Assembly (NCBI RefSeq): GCF_013009345.1
Contig: NZ_JABELE010000012.1
Coordinates: 93,665-157,664, forward strand
Source of the DNA: Acinetobacter geminorum
Lineage (GTDB): Bacteria; Pseudomonadota; Gammaproteobacteria; Pseudomonadales; Moraxellaceae
Length of the DNA: 64,000 nt
Direction: 5' to 3'
Of this stretch, positions 8,914 through 17,883 are shown piece by piece. Both the position numbers and the translations under genes were made by a program. The notes beneath the pieces are model-generated. The model searched no databases and was not told the origin of the DNA. It saw nothing but the letters and a program-made list of their open reading frames with translations. Position 1 is the first letter of the stretch, and each line of letters starts with the position of its first letter.

Positions 8914-9888
8914 ATGAAAAGGAAGTTAACGTTTTTTTGCGCTGCAATACTCTCAGGATTGAGTATTTCAGCAGCCCATGCCACAAATGCTGAACAAGTT
9001 AAAAACTCGTTCGTTTATTCATCTTACGCACAAACCAAATATCCACTGGTTTTTAACCACGGTATGGCAGGTTTTAACCGAGTTGGAACAGATACGCTTG
9101 GTCTCGATTACTGGTACCAAATCCTTCCGGATCTTGCTCGTAATGGAGGAAATGTCTGGGCAACCAGAGTGTCACCTTTTAACTCAACAGAAGTGCGTGG
9201 TGAACAACTTGCCCAGCAAGTAGAAGAGATTATTGCCATTACTGGTAAGCCTAAAGTCAACTTGATCGGTCATAGTCATGGGGGCCCGACAATTCATTAT
9301 GTGGCCGGTGTCATACCAGAAAAAGTTGCCTCACTCACCACGATAGGTGCACCTCATAAGGGATCACCAATGGCAGATGTTATCCTGAAAGTTGAGGGTA
9401 CTCCTCTGTCTGGAATAGCAACATTAGTAAACTGGTTTTCAGCAGCAATTACTTGGGCAGGAGGACTAGACCCAACAAGCTATCCTCACGACTCTTTAGC
9501 AGGTGCTCATAGCTTATCAACTCAAGGTTCAGCTCAATTTAATGCTCAGTTCCCTATGGGTATACCAACTACGTCTTGTGGCGAGGGAGCATATCAAGAG
9601 AAAGGCATTTATATGTATTCTTTCTCGGGGAATAAAGCGCTGACCAACCCATTAGATCCATTTGATATTGCTCTTACAGGCAGCAGTTTAGTGGTCGATC
9701 CATTTGGTGATAATGATGGACTTGTTTCCCGATGCAGTGCCAAATTTGGTAAAACAATTCGTGATGATTACAACTGGAATCATTTAGATGAAGTGAACCA
9801 AGTGCTTGGTATACGTTCTATTTTTGCTTCCGATCCTGTCTCGGTTTACCGTCAACATGCAAATCGTCTGAAACTTCAAGGACTATAG
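8914..9888 (+). CDS. lipA: Secreted triacylglycerol lipase, family I
   Basis: A 324-residue exported lipase. The signal peptide ends about residue 23 (AHA before TNAEQ). The alpha/beta-hydrolase triad is visible: Ser121 in GHSHGG (119-124), Asp268 in GDNDGLV, and His290 in NWNHLDEVNQ, with Cys222 and Cys274 placed for the single disulfide of Pseudomonas and Burkholderia lipases. NHG at 48-50 fits the oxyanion loop. It depends on the upstream foldase and should leave the cell by type II secretion. The 82-bp gap from lifO contains a weak hairpin (AGCAG/CTGCT, 8866-8882). Confidence 0.95.
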   Translation: MKRKLTFFCAAILSGLSISAAHATNAEQVKNSFVYSSYAQTKYPLVFNHGMAGFNRVGTDTLGLDYWYQILPDLARNGGNVWATRVSPFNSTEVRGEQLAQQVEEIIAITGKPKVNLIGHSHGGPTIHYVAGVIPEKVASLTTIGAPHKGSPMADVILKVEGTPLSGIATLVNWFSAAITWAGGLDPTSYPHDSLAGAHSLSTQGSAQFNAQFPMGIPTTSCGEGAYQEKGIYMYSFSGNKALTNPLDPFDIALTGSSLVVDPFGDNDGLVSRCSAKFGKTIRDDYNWNHLDEVNQVLGIRSIFASDPVSVYRQHANRLKLQGL

Positions 9889-9898
9889 TTTTTAAACA

Positions 9899-9928
9899 AA
9901 AAATGCGCCAAAAGGCGCATTTTTTTAC
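9899..9928. terminator. Bidirectional terminator between lipA and rplS
   Basis: AAATGCGCC-AAAA-GGCGCATTT (9901-9922) is a perfect 9-bp stem with a tetraloop, flanked by A runs on the left and T runs on the right, so it can end transcription from both convergent genes. Confidence 0.9.
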
Positions 9929-9939
9929 TCGCTATAAGC

Positions 9940-10308
9940 TTACGCTTTACGAGCTGGTAATTTTTCACGAATACGTGCAGCTTTACCAGACAAGTCACGA
10001 AGGTAGTAAAGTTTAGCACGACGAACGTCACCACGACGTTTCACTTCGATTTTAGCAACAACTGGTGAGTGAGTTTGGAATACACGCTCAACACCAACAC
10101 CGCTAGAAATTTTACGTACTGTGAACGCAGAGTTCAAACCACGGTTTTTCTTAGCGATTACAACACCTTCAAATGCTTGAAGACGTTCACGATCACCCTC
10201 TTTTACTTTTACTTGAACGATGACAGTGTCACCAGGAGCAAAAGCAGGGATATCAGATTTTAACTGTGCATTTTCAACAGCTTGAACTAAAGGATGTTTA
10301 CCACTCAT
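9940..10308 (-). CDS. rplS: 50S ribosomal protein L19
   Basis: A 122-residue basic protein with the L19 signature of EGVVIAKKNRG followed by FTVRKISSGVGVERVF. It sits at the 30S-50S interface. I start at 10308 (MSGKHPLVQ), which gives the normal family length; longer frames add an unrelated N-terminus. It is the last gene of rpsP-rimM-trmD-rplS and is separated from trmD by 219 bp with several hairpins, which may set its level apart from the tRNA-modification genes. Confidence 0.97.
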   Translation of the reverse strand: MSGKHPLVQAVENAQLKSDIPAFAPGDTVIVQVKVKEGDRERLQAFEGVVIAKKNRGLNSAFTVRKISSGVGVERVFQTHSPVVAKIEVKRRGDVRRAKLYYLRDLSGKAARIREKLPARKA

Positions 10309-10476
10309 TGTGGGAATCTCCAATATGTGCGGAGTCAGAAGAGGTCTGAATTTCCGCTGGGGATAGAGGCTAAATCGCATATCAACCCGTTTATCTTTCC
10401 CTTTACGACAATATGTCTATAAAGAGCCTTTAAATTTACATAAAACTATTGTTTAAATAGAATTATGTTTTAACTC

Positions 10477-10546
10477 GAAGCATTGCTTCTCGTCTTGTTG
10501 CAGAACTTTCGTTCTTGAGAATAACGATTAAGAGTTACCGTTATTC
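10477..10546 (-). promoter_or_regulatory. Three consecutive hairpins between trmD and rplS
   Basis: On the minus strand, in order, are GAATAACG/CGTTATTC spanning the trmD stop (10539-10546 with 10519-10526), AGAAC-GAAA-GTTCT with a GNRA tetraloop (10502-10515), and GAAGC-AAT-GCTTC (10477-10489). None has a T run, so they are not simple terminators. They could be mRNA processing or stability elements in the operon. Confidence 0.45.
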
Positions 10547-11283
10547 ACTTGCGTATCTTTTAGCCATTTTTTTTGCTGCTTAGTCAACTCTACGTTTTCA
10601 ACCAATTCTGGTCGGCGCTCTAGAGTTCTTTGATATCGCTGCAAAAAACGCCATTTTTCAATATTGCCATGATGTCCAGATTTTAATACCTCTGGCACAT
10701 CCAGCCCTTCAAAATGGTCAGGCTTTGTATATTGCGGACAATCTAAAAGACCGTCAACAAAAGAATCTTGTACTGCTGATTGTTCATCTGACATTACATT
10801 CGGCAAACGGCGAATAATACTGTCAAGTAACACCATAGCGGGCAGTTCACCACCAGATAAAACATAATCACCAATTGACCATTCTTGGTCAACATAATGC
10901 TGGATCAAACGTTCATCTACTCCCTCATAACGTCCACACAGTACGATTAAGCCGTCATAATCGACAAACTGCTGTACTGCCTGTTCATTTAAGGTTTTGC
11001 CTTGTGGGGACATATACACCACAGGGACATTAACATGTCCTGCTTGTGAGGCAAGCTGTTTGGCATATGAAATTGCTTTCGCCAAAGGCTCAGCCATCAT
11101 CACCATACCGGGGCCACCACCAAATGGACGTTCATCCACTCTTCTGTAGTTTCCCTCAGCAAAATCACGAGGATTAATACAAGTGACTTGTACAATATCT
11201 CGTTTTGCCGCACGTCCGCTGATGCCGTAGGCTGTAATCGCTTCAAACATTTCAGGAAAAAGCGTAATGACTGCAAAAAACAT
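10528..11283 (-). CDS. trmD: tRNA (guanine(37)-N1)-methyltransferase
   Basis: Methylates G37 next to the anticodon and so prevents +1 frameshifting. The protein of about 251 residues has the SPOUT trefoil-knot elements: RPFGGGPGMVM, VLCGRYEGVDERL and IGDYVLSGGELPAM. The start is taken as the ATG at 11283, with GAGGAG upstream; the GTG just before it is less likely. It follows rimM by about 40 bp on the same strand. Confidence 0.97.
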   Translation of the reverse strand: MFFAVITLFPEMFEAITAYGISGRAAKRDIVQVTCINPRDFAEGNYRRVDERPFGGGPGMVMMAEPLAKAISYAKQLASQAGHVNVPVVYMSPQGKTLNEQAVQQFVDYDGLIVLCGRYEGVDERLIQHYVDQEWSIGDYVLSGGELPAMVLLDSIIRRLPNVMSDEQSAVQDSFVDGLLDCPQYTKPDHFEGLDVPEVLKSGHHGNIEKWRFLQRYQRTLERRPELVENVELTKQQKKWLKDTQVNNGNS

Positions 11284-11325
11284 CACAGACTCCTCTATTT
11301 TCCTGCTGTATTAATCCTAAAAGGA

Positions 11326-11874
11326 TTAATAATCTACGCCCCAATTGACGTAAATACGACCAGCTTCAAGATCAACACGTTGTACTACATCTTTATGCCA
11401 AGGAATCATGCGCTCTTCTGAATCAATGCTGTCTGGGGTAGCATGTACCACCATCACATCATTAGCTCCAGTTTCAAACAACTCATGAATTTTCCCTAAG
11501 TTTACTTCCTGTTCTTCTTCATCAAGACCTAACACAGTTAAGCCTTTTAAATCTGACCAGTAGTACTCATCTACATCTGCTTTTGGCAGTTGAGACTTAG
11601 CAATCCAGATATTAGCTCCAACCAAGCTTTCCGCTCCAGTGCGATCACTCACACCTTTCAACGCAACAACCAGGCCTTTGCCATGTGGTTTCCAACGTTT
11701 TACATCTATTGTTTGCCAACCGGCCTTGGTCTCAATGTACCAAGGCAGGTAGTCAAACATGTTGCTCATAGGTTCTGTATTTGAATACACCCAGAGCCAC
11801 CCATTCAATCCATAAGCTGAACGTAACTGTCCAATCTGAATACGATCTTCGGGAACATTCTGTGTTGATGTCAT
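11326..11874 (-). CDS. rimM: Ribosome maturation factor RimM
   Basis: A 182-residue 30S assembly factor that binds S19 and aids 16S rRNA processing. The N-terminal RimM domain opens with RIQIGQLRSAYGLNGWLWVYS (residues about 11-31), and the C-terminal PRC-barrel begins near YYWSDLKGLTVL and ends with the IPWHKDVVQRVDLE segment. It lies 19 bp after rpsP and before trmD, the standard order. Confidence 0.95.
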   Translation of the reverse strand: MTSTQNVPEDRIQIGQLRSAYGLNGWLWVYSNTEPMSNMFDYLPWYIETKAGWQTIDVKRWKPHGKGLVVALKGVSDRTGAESLVGANIWIAKSQLPKADVDEYYWSDLKGLTVLGLDEEEQEVNLGKIHELFETGANDVMVVHATPDSIDSEERMIPWHKDVVQRVDLEAGRIYVNWGVDY

Positions 11875-11893
11875 GGGCTACCTACTACAAAAA

Positions 11894-12145
11894 TTATGCA
11901 GTAGCTTTTTTAGCTTGAGCAGCTAAAGAAGCAACACGTTCAGAAGGTTGAGCACCTTGAGAAACCCAGTGAGCAAAACGGTCTGCATCTAAACGAAGTT
12001 TTTCTGCTTGACCTTGTGCAGTCGGGTTAAAGAAACCGATACGCTCGATGAAACGACCATCACGTGCATTGCGGCTGTCAGTCACAACGATTTGATAGAA
12101 TGGACGTTTTTTTGCGCCGCCACGTGCTAAACGAATAACAACCAT
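11894..12145 (-). CDS. rpsP: 30S ribosomal protein S16
   Basis: An 83-residue basic protein starting MVVIRLARGGAKKRPFY, with the S16 pattern DSRNARDGRFIERIGFFNP. The start at 12145 matches the family; the longer frame runs into untranslated leader. First gene of the rpsP-rimM-trmD-rplS operon. Confidence 0.97.
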   Translation of the reverse strand: MVVIRLARGGAKKRPFYQIVVTDSRNARDGRFIERIGFFNPTAQGQAEKLRLDADRFAHWVSQGAQPSERVASLAAQAKKATA

Positions 12146-12225
12146 GATAAAAGCCTTATAATTCTTACGGATTTTCCCTGCGCCGACCATCGGCAACACT
12201 TCAAACCCCTTTCATAGAGGGCGAC

Positions 12226-12255
12226 ATTCTACGTGATTTTCGCCCTGAAAGAAAG
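12226..12255 (-). promoter_or_regulatory. Probable promoter of the rpsP operon
   Basis: On the minus strand TAGAAT (12226-12231) is a good -10 element followed by a GC-rich stretch, typical of promoters of ribosomal genes under stringent control. The -35 element is poor. The position gives a leader of about 70 bases before rpsP. There is no terminator between the upstream pilin gene and rpsP, so read-through is possible. Confidence 0.4.
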
Positions 12256-12292
12256 ATTATTTTTTGAGTTATCCGCAGTTTTGAATTTAAAA

Positions 12293-12718
12293 TTACTGTA
12301 GCCAATTTGATGCGGCAGATAACGCACAATCAGTTGCACCTTTTGCCCAAAATTTTTGACCTTGATCATTAAGACAAATGATCCCATCACCAGCTTGAGA
12401 ACTAGTAGCAATAGGTGTAGCAGTTAACACCCAGCTTGAATCAGTTATGCTAGCAAAAGCTAAGTTATATAAGGCTTGGCCTTGTTGAGGGCTGACACTA
12501 GACCCATAAATCGAAGTAATCGTCGCATTCGACGGATAACGATTGTGAACTACTTTTTCTGATTCTAATGTTTGGGCAATATTCATCATTTCAGATTGAA
12601 CAGCTGTACGATGTCCTTTACGTAAATACTGCAAATACGAAGGTGTCGCTATAGCTGCTAAAATTGCAATTATTGCTACTACAATCATGAGTTCTATTAA
12701 GGTAAAACCATTCTTCAT
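12293..12718 (-). CDS. Type IV pilin-like minor subunit, last of the minor pilin operon
   Basis: A prepilin of 141 residues. It has the class III signal: short leader MKNG cleaved before Phe, then FTLIELMIVVAIIAILAAIA with the Glu at mature position 5. The globular part has two late cysteines. Its ATG overlaps the stop of the preceding pilin (ATGA). By position it corresponds to PilE of Pseudomonas and probably ComF of A. baylyi, needed for natural transformation; the exact name is uncertain. I prefer ATG 12718 to a TTG two codons upstream. Confidence 0.9.
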   Translation of the reverse strand: MKNGFTLIELMIVVAIIAILAAIATPSYLQYLRKGHRTAVQSEMMNIAQTLESEKVVHNRYPSNATITSIYGSSVSPQQGQALYNLAFASITDSSWVLTATPIATSSQAGDGIICLNDQGQKFWAKGATDCALSAASNWLQ

Positions 12719-13197
12719 TGCCAATTCTCACTATTTGTTTCACATACATTGCAAGTGACTGTTCCACCACAGTCATTATCAACAGCCGTAGCTGTTAAAC
12801 TTTGGCAACGCAAACCTGAATTCTTAGCAATAAAATTAAAGTTTCTTGAATCTGTAGTTGTCGCTTTAATGACCCATGTTTGCCCATTTGCAGCAGCATT
12901 CGTCAATAAATTTCCTGTCCTCGTATCATCACTAATTTCAATCGTATAACCACCCCGTGGCAAAGTTACAGATGTGGTCGTAAATCCTCTATAAGTAAAG
13001 TTCTTGGATTTATGCCGTTCCAATTGTTCTGCCAATTTTAGAATTTCACCTTTAGCAGCAGAGGCAGTCGCTCTACGGCTATAACTTTGATATGAAGGGA
13101 TAGCAATCGAAGCAAAAATAGCGACAATCATGATGACAACCATGAGTTCAATCAAGGTAACACCCTGATTGAACCGCTGGATATAGTATTTATTCAT
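12715..13197 (-). CDS. Type IV pilin-like minor subunit downstream of pilY1
   Basis: A 160-residue prepilin with leader MNKYYIQRFNQG, then VTLIELMVVIMIVAIFASIAIPSY with Glu5 kept. The C-terminal part holds four cysteines close together (LRCQS, DNDCGG, VTCNVCE), probably disulfide-bonded. The start at 13197 has AAGGGAT upstream and lies 10 bp after the pilY1 stop. It probably corresponds to ComE/PilE-type proteins; the name is inferred from gene order. Together with the next gene it takes the place of pilY2-pilE in Pseudomonas. Confidence 0.9.
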   Translation of the reverse strand: MNKYYIQRFNQGVTLIELMVVIMIVAIFASIAIPSYQSYSRRATASAAKGEILKLAEQLERHKSKNFTYRGFTTTSVTLPRGGYTIEISDDTRTGNLLTNAAANGQTWVIKATTTDSRNFNFIAKNSGLRCQSLTATAVDNDCGGTVTCNVCETNSENWQ

Positions 13198-13207
13198 AAA
13201 TAATCCC

Positions 13208-16200
13208 TTAGCGATAACGCTCATACCAACGCGTAGGAACTAAATGACTTGTACACTGCCACTCGCCTGTTCCACTCTCGTTTCCAGCCAGTTGTAATTT
13301 TCCACAACTATTAGTCACTGGAGGTTCATCTCTTTTTGGCACAAATGCTACGCCACGGATACCTGAGCCAATAACGTTTTTATTACATTCAGAAACTCCT
13401 GCTGGGCAGTTACTACCCGTTTGTGTTTGAAACCCGCTATCCTCTTCTTTATCACGATTAATCGTTCCATCAGAATTAAGACAGGCACCAAATGGTAAAC
13501 AGTAAGTCTGTTGATCCGTTTCACCTACTACACGGGGTAAACATGGGTCTGCCGCTACAATACCTGTTCCCTGCGGGTCATAAACAGGCACAATTAAAGT
13601 CCCTGTAATTGCCATAGGCTCTTCAAAAGCTTTTAGCCCACCTTTAATACGGAAACTATTATTAGCTTTCTCGGTACCATCGCTCATACTAGAAAGCGAG
13701 CGATACCAACCATTTTGTCCCGCCCCAGTGTTGGGAAAGAAAATCTGTGCTACTCGAGTTTCTCCAGATCGTAAAATTTGTGGATTTTTTCGAAGCGTTG
13801 ATCGAGTAATATCTTTTGTTTCAAGTTGGCTATCAGTCAAAGACATTAAATTCTTTTTAATAAAGTCTTTATCGATAATTCCATAAACGTTGTTTACAGG
13901 TCTTCCGCTTAATGCCGTGCTCGGTGACATCCCCTCACGACCTGTAAGCGGATAAACATCTAAAGGTGTACTACGGTCACCTGAAGCAATACCTACAGTA
14001 ATAAAAGTGCGGATTCCATAATCGTGAATTGTCACTGTTGGCGGTTCATAAAAACGCGGCGCATGCCCAGCGGTATAGTCGTTCGAGGCATCGTAAGTTG
14101 AATCATTCGTTGCCAAATTAGCTAATCGAACAACTCGAATACCGAAACTGCTATAAGTTGAATTTGTTTTTGTCTGGTTATTATTAAGATCGATACGGAA
14201 AATTTGCCCGCCTAAATCGCCAAAATATAAATGATCTACCAAACCATCAGCATCTCGATCTAAGGTACTAATGCGACTAACAATACTGTGCTTCATATTA
14301 GAGTTATCTATATTAGAGCCTGTATCACTAGTCCACCATAAGCGCTGCCCAGTTTTAGCATCAATAATATAAACAGCGTTTCCTTTTGCTTTTCCATTCG
14401 TAAAGCAAGAGTTACTCAAAGTAATATTCGGGTTTTCATAACATTGGTCGTAGCCACCACCAACAATCATAACCCGTTTAATAACCCCGTTATAACGTAT
14501 ATTTGCAAGTACAGGTTTAGACCAACTCTGCCCCATACGACTATAATCAGTTTGATCTGCTCCTACTCTAAACAGGAGCTTAGGTGAAGCAGGATTTAAG
14601 ACATTTAAGCCATAATAGCTGCTGCCCCCCATTCGCATACCACCATAAATATTCATTTGCTTTGCAGTTACTTTTGATACTGCTGAGCTACCGCTTCCCG
14701 TTGTAGTAATACTATATGCAGGGTCAGATACCCAAGCCCCATCCATACCGTGAGCAGGAGCTGAGGCATCACTTTGGCCAACCACTAAAGCTTTTGATGC
14801 AACGGGATCATTTAATATATCTGCAGGAACGAAAGCCATTTGTTCTACCCCTGTTGAGGCATCCACAATATGCAGACCACCTTCCATCGTTCCATAGAGA
14901 ATGGATTGTTCACGCGCAGATGTTAAATTCCCATTTTCATCTAATGTTCCATTATAGGTAAGCTGTACCGGTAAAGAGTGAATACTACCGCCCATCGATA
15001 AATAGGGTTCATTCGATGTAACTAATGACGAAGGTAAAGTCGTAGCGCTAATATCAGTTGAGTAACCTAGATAATTTAATATTTTTAATTTCAAGCTAAT
15101 TGGGAAAGCTTTTAAAATATCTTGTCCAGTTGATGGATTAAATTTTCCTAAAACATAACTTGCTGTATTAGCCACACTATCAAAAGGATCAGTTCCTTCT
15201 GGTGGAGTAGCTGGAATTTTTAGCAAATTAGTTCCAGAAGTCGATATTTTCGTTAAGCTACCATCTGATGCGACGGCAGAAACATCAGTAAATAAGTTGC
15301 GGATTTTAGTTTGTACTGCGTAATAATATTTTGTGATATTTCCTTCTTCATCACGCGTTTCATTTTGTCCCGCAATTGGTAAAGGAACTTTTGCATATGA
15401 ACCACCCAAAAAGACTTTACCTCCATCATTATAAGTAGAGCTATTCCAATAATCTTTTGTAGCCGTTCTAAATGCCCCAGTTGCGTTGTAAACCAACCCA
15501 CCAGTATTAGCTTCAAAAGCACCAGCATTTGTTCCCGATAAAACAACATGATATTTCTTTAAATTTCCTCGCCATGTTAAGTAAGTGTTAGCTGGGTTTG
15601 GCTCAAAAGCACGTAAGTAACCATATTCCTGTAAATTTTTAGGATTTAATGCATCATAAGGAACTGAGATAGCACCTGTGGTTAAAGGTTCTAAAGGAAC
15701 TTTATCTAAGTTATTAATAAATGCAATAACGCTGTCTGTTACACCTTGCGCACTTTGGGTAGGGAAAAATCCTCCATTTCCATAACCAGGTGCAGTGACC
15801 GCATTTGTGGTCTGATTCGGCGAACAATTATCATCACTTTTACGATCAGATTGGGTTCTCGAACTTAAACGACAGGCATTTTTTACATCAGAAGAACTTA
15901 AACTAGAAAAGTCACTACCAAAACCGACAAATGCTGTTTGAATAGAAACTCCAGCTGGGTTTTTTGTTTTATCAAATAATCTTTTTGCAAACTCACCCAT
16001 ACAGGCCCAACCAGAGTCTGCTGTCGTGTTAGATAAACCTCCAGAACAAGTAAAATCAGCTCCCAAAGTACTGCCTAGGGCAGTCGACATGACACTTGCC
16101 GAACGTGTATTTGTTGTTCGATTCGGTTCCCCATCTGACAAGAAATAAATACCCTGCCCATCACAGCTTTGGCGATTGGCCACCGCTGGCAAAGGAGATT

Positions 16201-17062
16201 GGTAAATAGCATTTAAATTAGAGGCATTTCTATCTACAACAATATTCGGATTGCTAGCTGTATCGTTTGATTTTGATTTTGGGATACCACTATCTGCATT
16301 TGCTACAGCATAATTAAAGGTGGTGTAGTAATAAGTATAAGAATAGGTCCAATCCGACGAAGTATCATAAGCAGTTGCCGCATCCACACCCGGATTAGAA
16401 GCTGACCAGTTACTCCAATAGTTATCAGAGCGACAAGGTTGCCATAGATTTGTGGTATCGATTTGTGAATCACGATAATTCGTACAATATGAGTATTCCG
16501 TTCTATTATCAGATTTTCGCACACGCTTTATATAGCTATCTTTTCGGATAGCATAATTCACCTCTGAATAAGTCGTTGTACCCATCAAATAAGCAGCGGC
16601 TTCCGCATAAGCATGAGCCGAAGGCGTTGACCCGCCAGCAGTTAAATTTGCAACAGCCTGTTTTAATTTATAACGCTGAGAACCCACTGTATTTAAAGTA
16701 CTCGCATCCCCTAATGGAGCAGCGGCCACCAAAATTTGTCCACTTCGGCTATCACCATTTGCAGAGAAATTTCCCAACCCCACACGAGTATCATTTAAAA
16801 CAGGATTATTACTTGCTAAAAAAGCATTCATACCATTTTTAAGCATGGCCAGACGGTTTTCACCATAACTATTGTTGGTCATACTTCCTGATGTATCCAA
16901 CATCATCACAATGGTTTTTTTTCCAGCTGTAGGTGAAGCATAAATTTGTAAATCACTCGCCTGCACAACGGAGCTTGTCATTAGCCATGTAAAAGCAACC
17001 GAACTCGAACAGATGGCATACCATAAATTATTTGGCTTAAAATTCTTCAATTTTATTTTCAC
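13208..17062 (-). CDS. pilY1: Type IV pilus tip adhesin/assembly factor PilY1 (ComC)
   Basis: A 1284-residue exported protein. The signal peptide ends near residue 35 (VQA). A von Willebrand A domain follows with the MIDAS motif Asp56-x-Ser58-x-Ser60 (DTSGS). The C-terminal half is a PilY1 beta-propeller with a calcium-type loop DRDADGLVD near residue 934, followed by YFGDLGGQIFRIDL. The last 130 residues contain many cysteines. PilY1 with the minor pilins primes pilus assembly and sits at the tip; the A. baylyi homologue ComC is needed for DNA uptake. It begins 11 bp after pilX. It is AT-rich and Ser/Thr/Asn-rich like its neighbours, with no sign of truncation. Confidence 0.95.
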   Translation of the reverse strand: MKIKLKNFKPNNLWYAICSSSVAFTWLMTSSVVQASDLQIYASPTAGKKTIVMMLDTSGSMTNNSYGENRLAMLKNGMNAFLASNNPVLNDTRVGLGNFSANGDSRSGQILVAAAPLGDASTLNTVGSQRYKLKQAVANLTAGGSTPSAHAYAEAAAYLMGTTTYSEVNYAIRKDSYIKRVRKSDNRTEYSYCTNYRDSQIDTTNLWQPCRSDNYWSNWSASNPGVDAATAYDTSSDWTYSYTYYYTTFNYAVANADSGIPKSKSNDTASNPNIVVDRNASNLNAIYQSPLPAVANRQSCDGQGIYFLSDGEPNRTTNTRSASVMSTALGSTLGADFTCSGGLSNTTADSGWACMGEFAKRLFDKTKNPAGVSIQTAFVGFGSDFSSLSSSDVKNACRLSSRTQSDRKSDDNCSPNQTTNAVTAPGYGNGGFFPTQSAQGVTDSVIAFINNLDKVPLEPLTTGAISVPYDALNPKNLQEYGYLRAFEPNPANTYLTWRGNLKKYHVVLSGTNAGAFEANTGGLVYNATGAFRTATKDYWNSSTYNDGGKVFLGGSYAKVPLPIAGQNETRDEEGNITKYYYAVQTKIRNLFTDVSAVASDGSLTKISTSGTNLLKIPATPPEGTDPFDSVANTASYVLGKFNPSTGQDILKAFPISLKLKILNYLGYSTDISATTLPSSLVTSNEPYLSMGGSIHSLPVQLTYNGTLDENGNLTSAREQSILYGTMEGGLHIVDASTGVEQMAFVPADILNDPVASKALVVGQSDASAPAHGMDGAWVSDPAYSITTTGSGSSAVSKVTAKQMNIYGGMRMGGSSYYGLNVLNPASPKLLFRVGADQTDYSRMGQSWSKPVLANIRYNGVIKRVMIVGGGYDQCYENPNITLSNSCFTNGKAKGNAVYIIDAKTGQRLWWTSDTGSNIDNSNMKHSIVSRISTLDRDADGLVDHLYFGDLGGQIFRIDLNNNQTKTNSTYSSFGIRVVRLANLATNDSTYDASNDYTAGHAPRFYEPPTVTIHDYGIRTFITVGIASGDRSTPLDVYPLTGREGMSPSTALSGRPVNNVYGIIDKDFIKKNLMSLTDSQLETKDITRSTLRKNPQILRSGETRVAQIFFPNTGAGQNGWYRSLSSMSDGTEKANNSFRIKGGLKAFEEPMAITGTLIVPVYDPQGTGIVAADPCLPRVVGETDQQTYCLPFGACLNSDGTINRDKEEDSGFQTQTGSNCPAGVSECNKNVIGSGIRGVAFVPKRDEPPVTNSCGKLQLAGNESGTGEWQCTSHLVPTRWYERYR

Positions 17063-17073
17063 GATATTCCCCG

Positions 17074-17883
17074 TTATGAACCTGGTGCCGTAATTTGAGT
17101 GAGTTTATTGGTATAGTTAAATTCTTGAACTTGAGTACTAAAAGGCACGTTATGATTTGCCAAACACTCCGCCAATGTTTGTTTAGCCGTTAATGCGGTA
17201 TCAAAATTATCACTAATTTTTGCCGAACTCGTGCTTAAGCAATCTCTTTGTAAAGTTTCAATAGAGGTAGAAGCATAGGCTGGTAAAAACGCAGTTGTGA
17301 TCACTCGAATACGTTGCGTAGACAACATGCTTTTAGGAAGTTGCGTGCCTTCCGAGGTGTTTGTTCCTCGTGGTAAATTTGAACCTGGGATATCGCTAGC
17401 AGCATCTGTTGGAACACTTACAGCAACTTGGGTAACCACTGCTTGACGATTACTTCCATAGTCAGTTGTTAAATTGCAGAAACCCGCCACTCCGCCATCT
17501 TCGACAACCGCATTATTAGCACTTCCTGCTCGAAGTAAACTTGCACCTCTGGTTTGAGCAAAATTTGTTGCTGTAGAAACAGGCTTATAACAAAAGTTGT
17601 ATTCTGCGCCTGGGTTACTTTCATGCTCTTTAAGCGCGGCGCCAATCACATTGGTAATATTAGTTAGGGTGGTAGGATTCATCTGCACAATGAGTTCTAA
17701 AGGTGTGTCAGATGACTGAAAATTTAATTGGCTAACTTGGCTATTCGTAGCAACTTTTAAAGAAACAATAGCCACTCTTATTGCTAAAACACCTACAGAA
17801 ATAACAATCAATAAAATAATAAGTACAACAATAAGGGTTGCCCCTTTTTCTTTAGACCTACTTTTATGAATTAAATGGGTCAT
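17074..17883 (-). CDS. pilX: Minor pilin PilX
   Basis: A 269-residue membrane-anchored minor pilin. Leader MTHLIHKSRSKEKG is followed by ATLIVVLIILLIVISVGVLA. The residue five places after the cleavage Gly is Val, not the usual Glu, as in GspK-type tip subunits, which fits a place at the top of the priming complex. Its start overlaps the pilW stop as ATGA. The globular part is Thr/Ala/Asn-rich with a few cysteines. Confidence 0.88.
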   Translation of the reverse strand: MTHLIHKSRSKEKGATLIVVLIILLIVISVGVLAIRVAIVSLKVATNSQVSQLNFQSSDTPLELIVQMNPTTLTNITNVIGAALKEHESNPGAEYNFCYKPVSTATNFAQTRGASLLRAGSANNAVVEDGGVAGFCNLTTDYGSNRQAVVTQVAVSVPTDAASDIPGSNLPRGTNTSEGTQLPKSMLSTQRIRVITTAFLPAYASTSIETLQRDCLSTSSAKISDNFDTALTAKQTLAECLANHNVPFSTQVQEFNYTNKLTQITAPGS

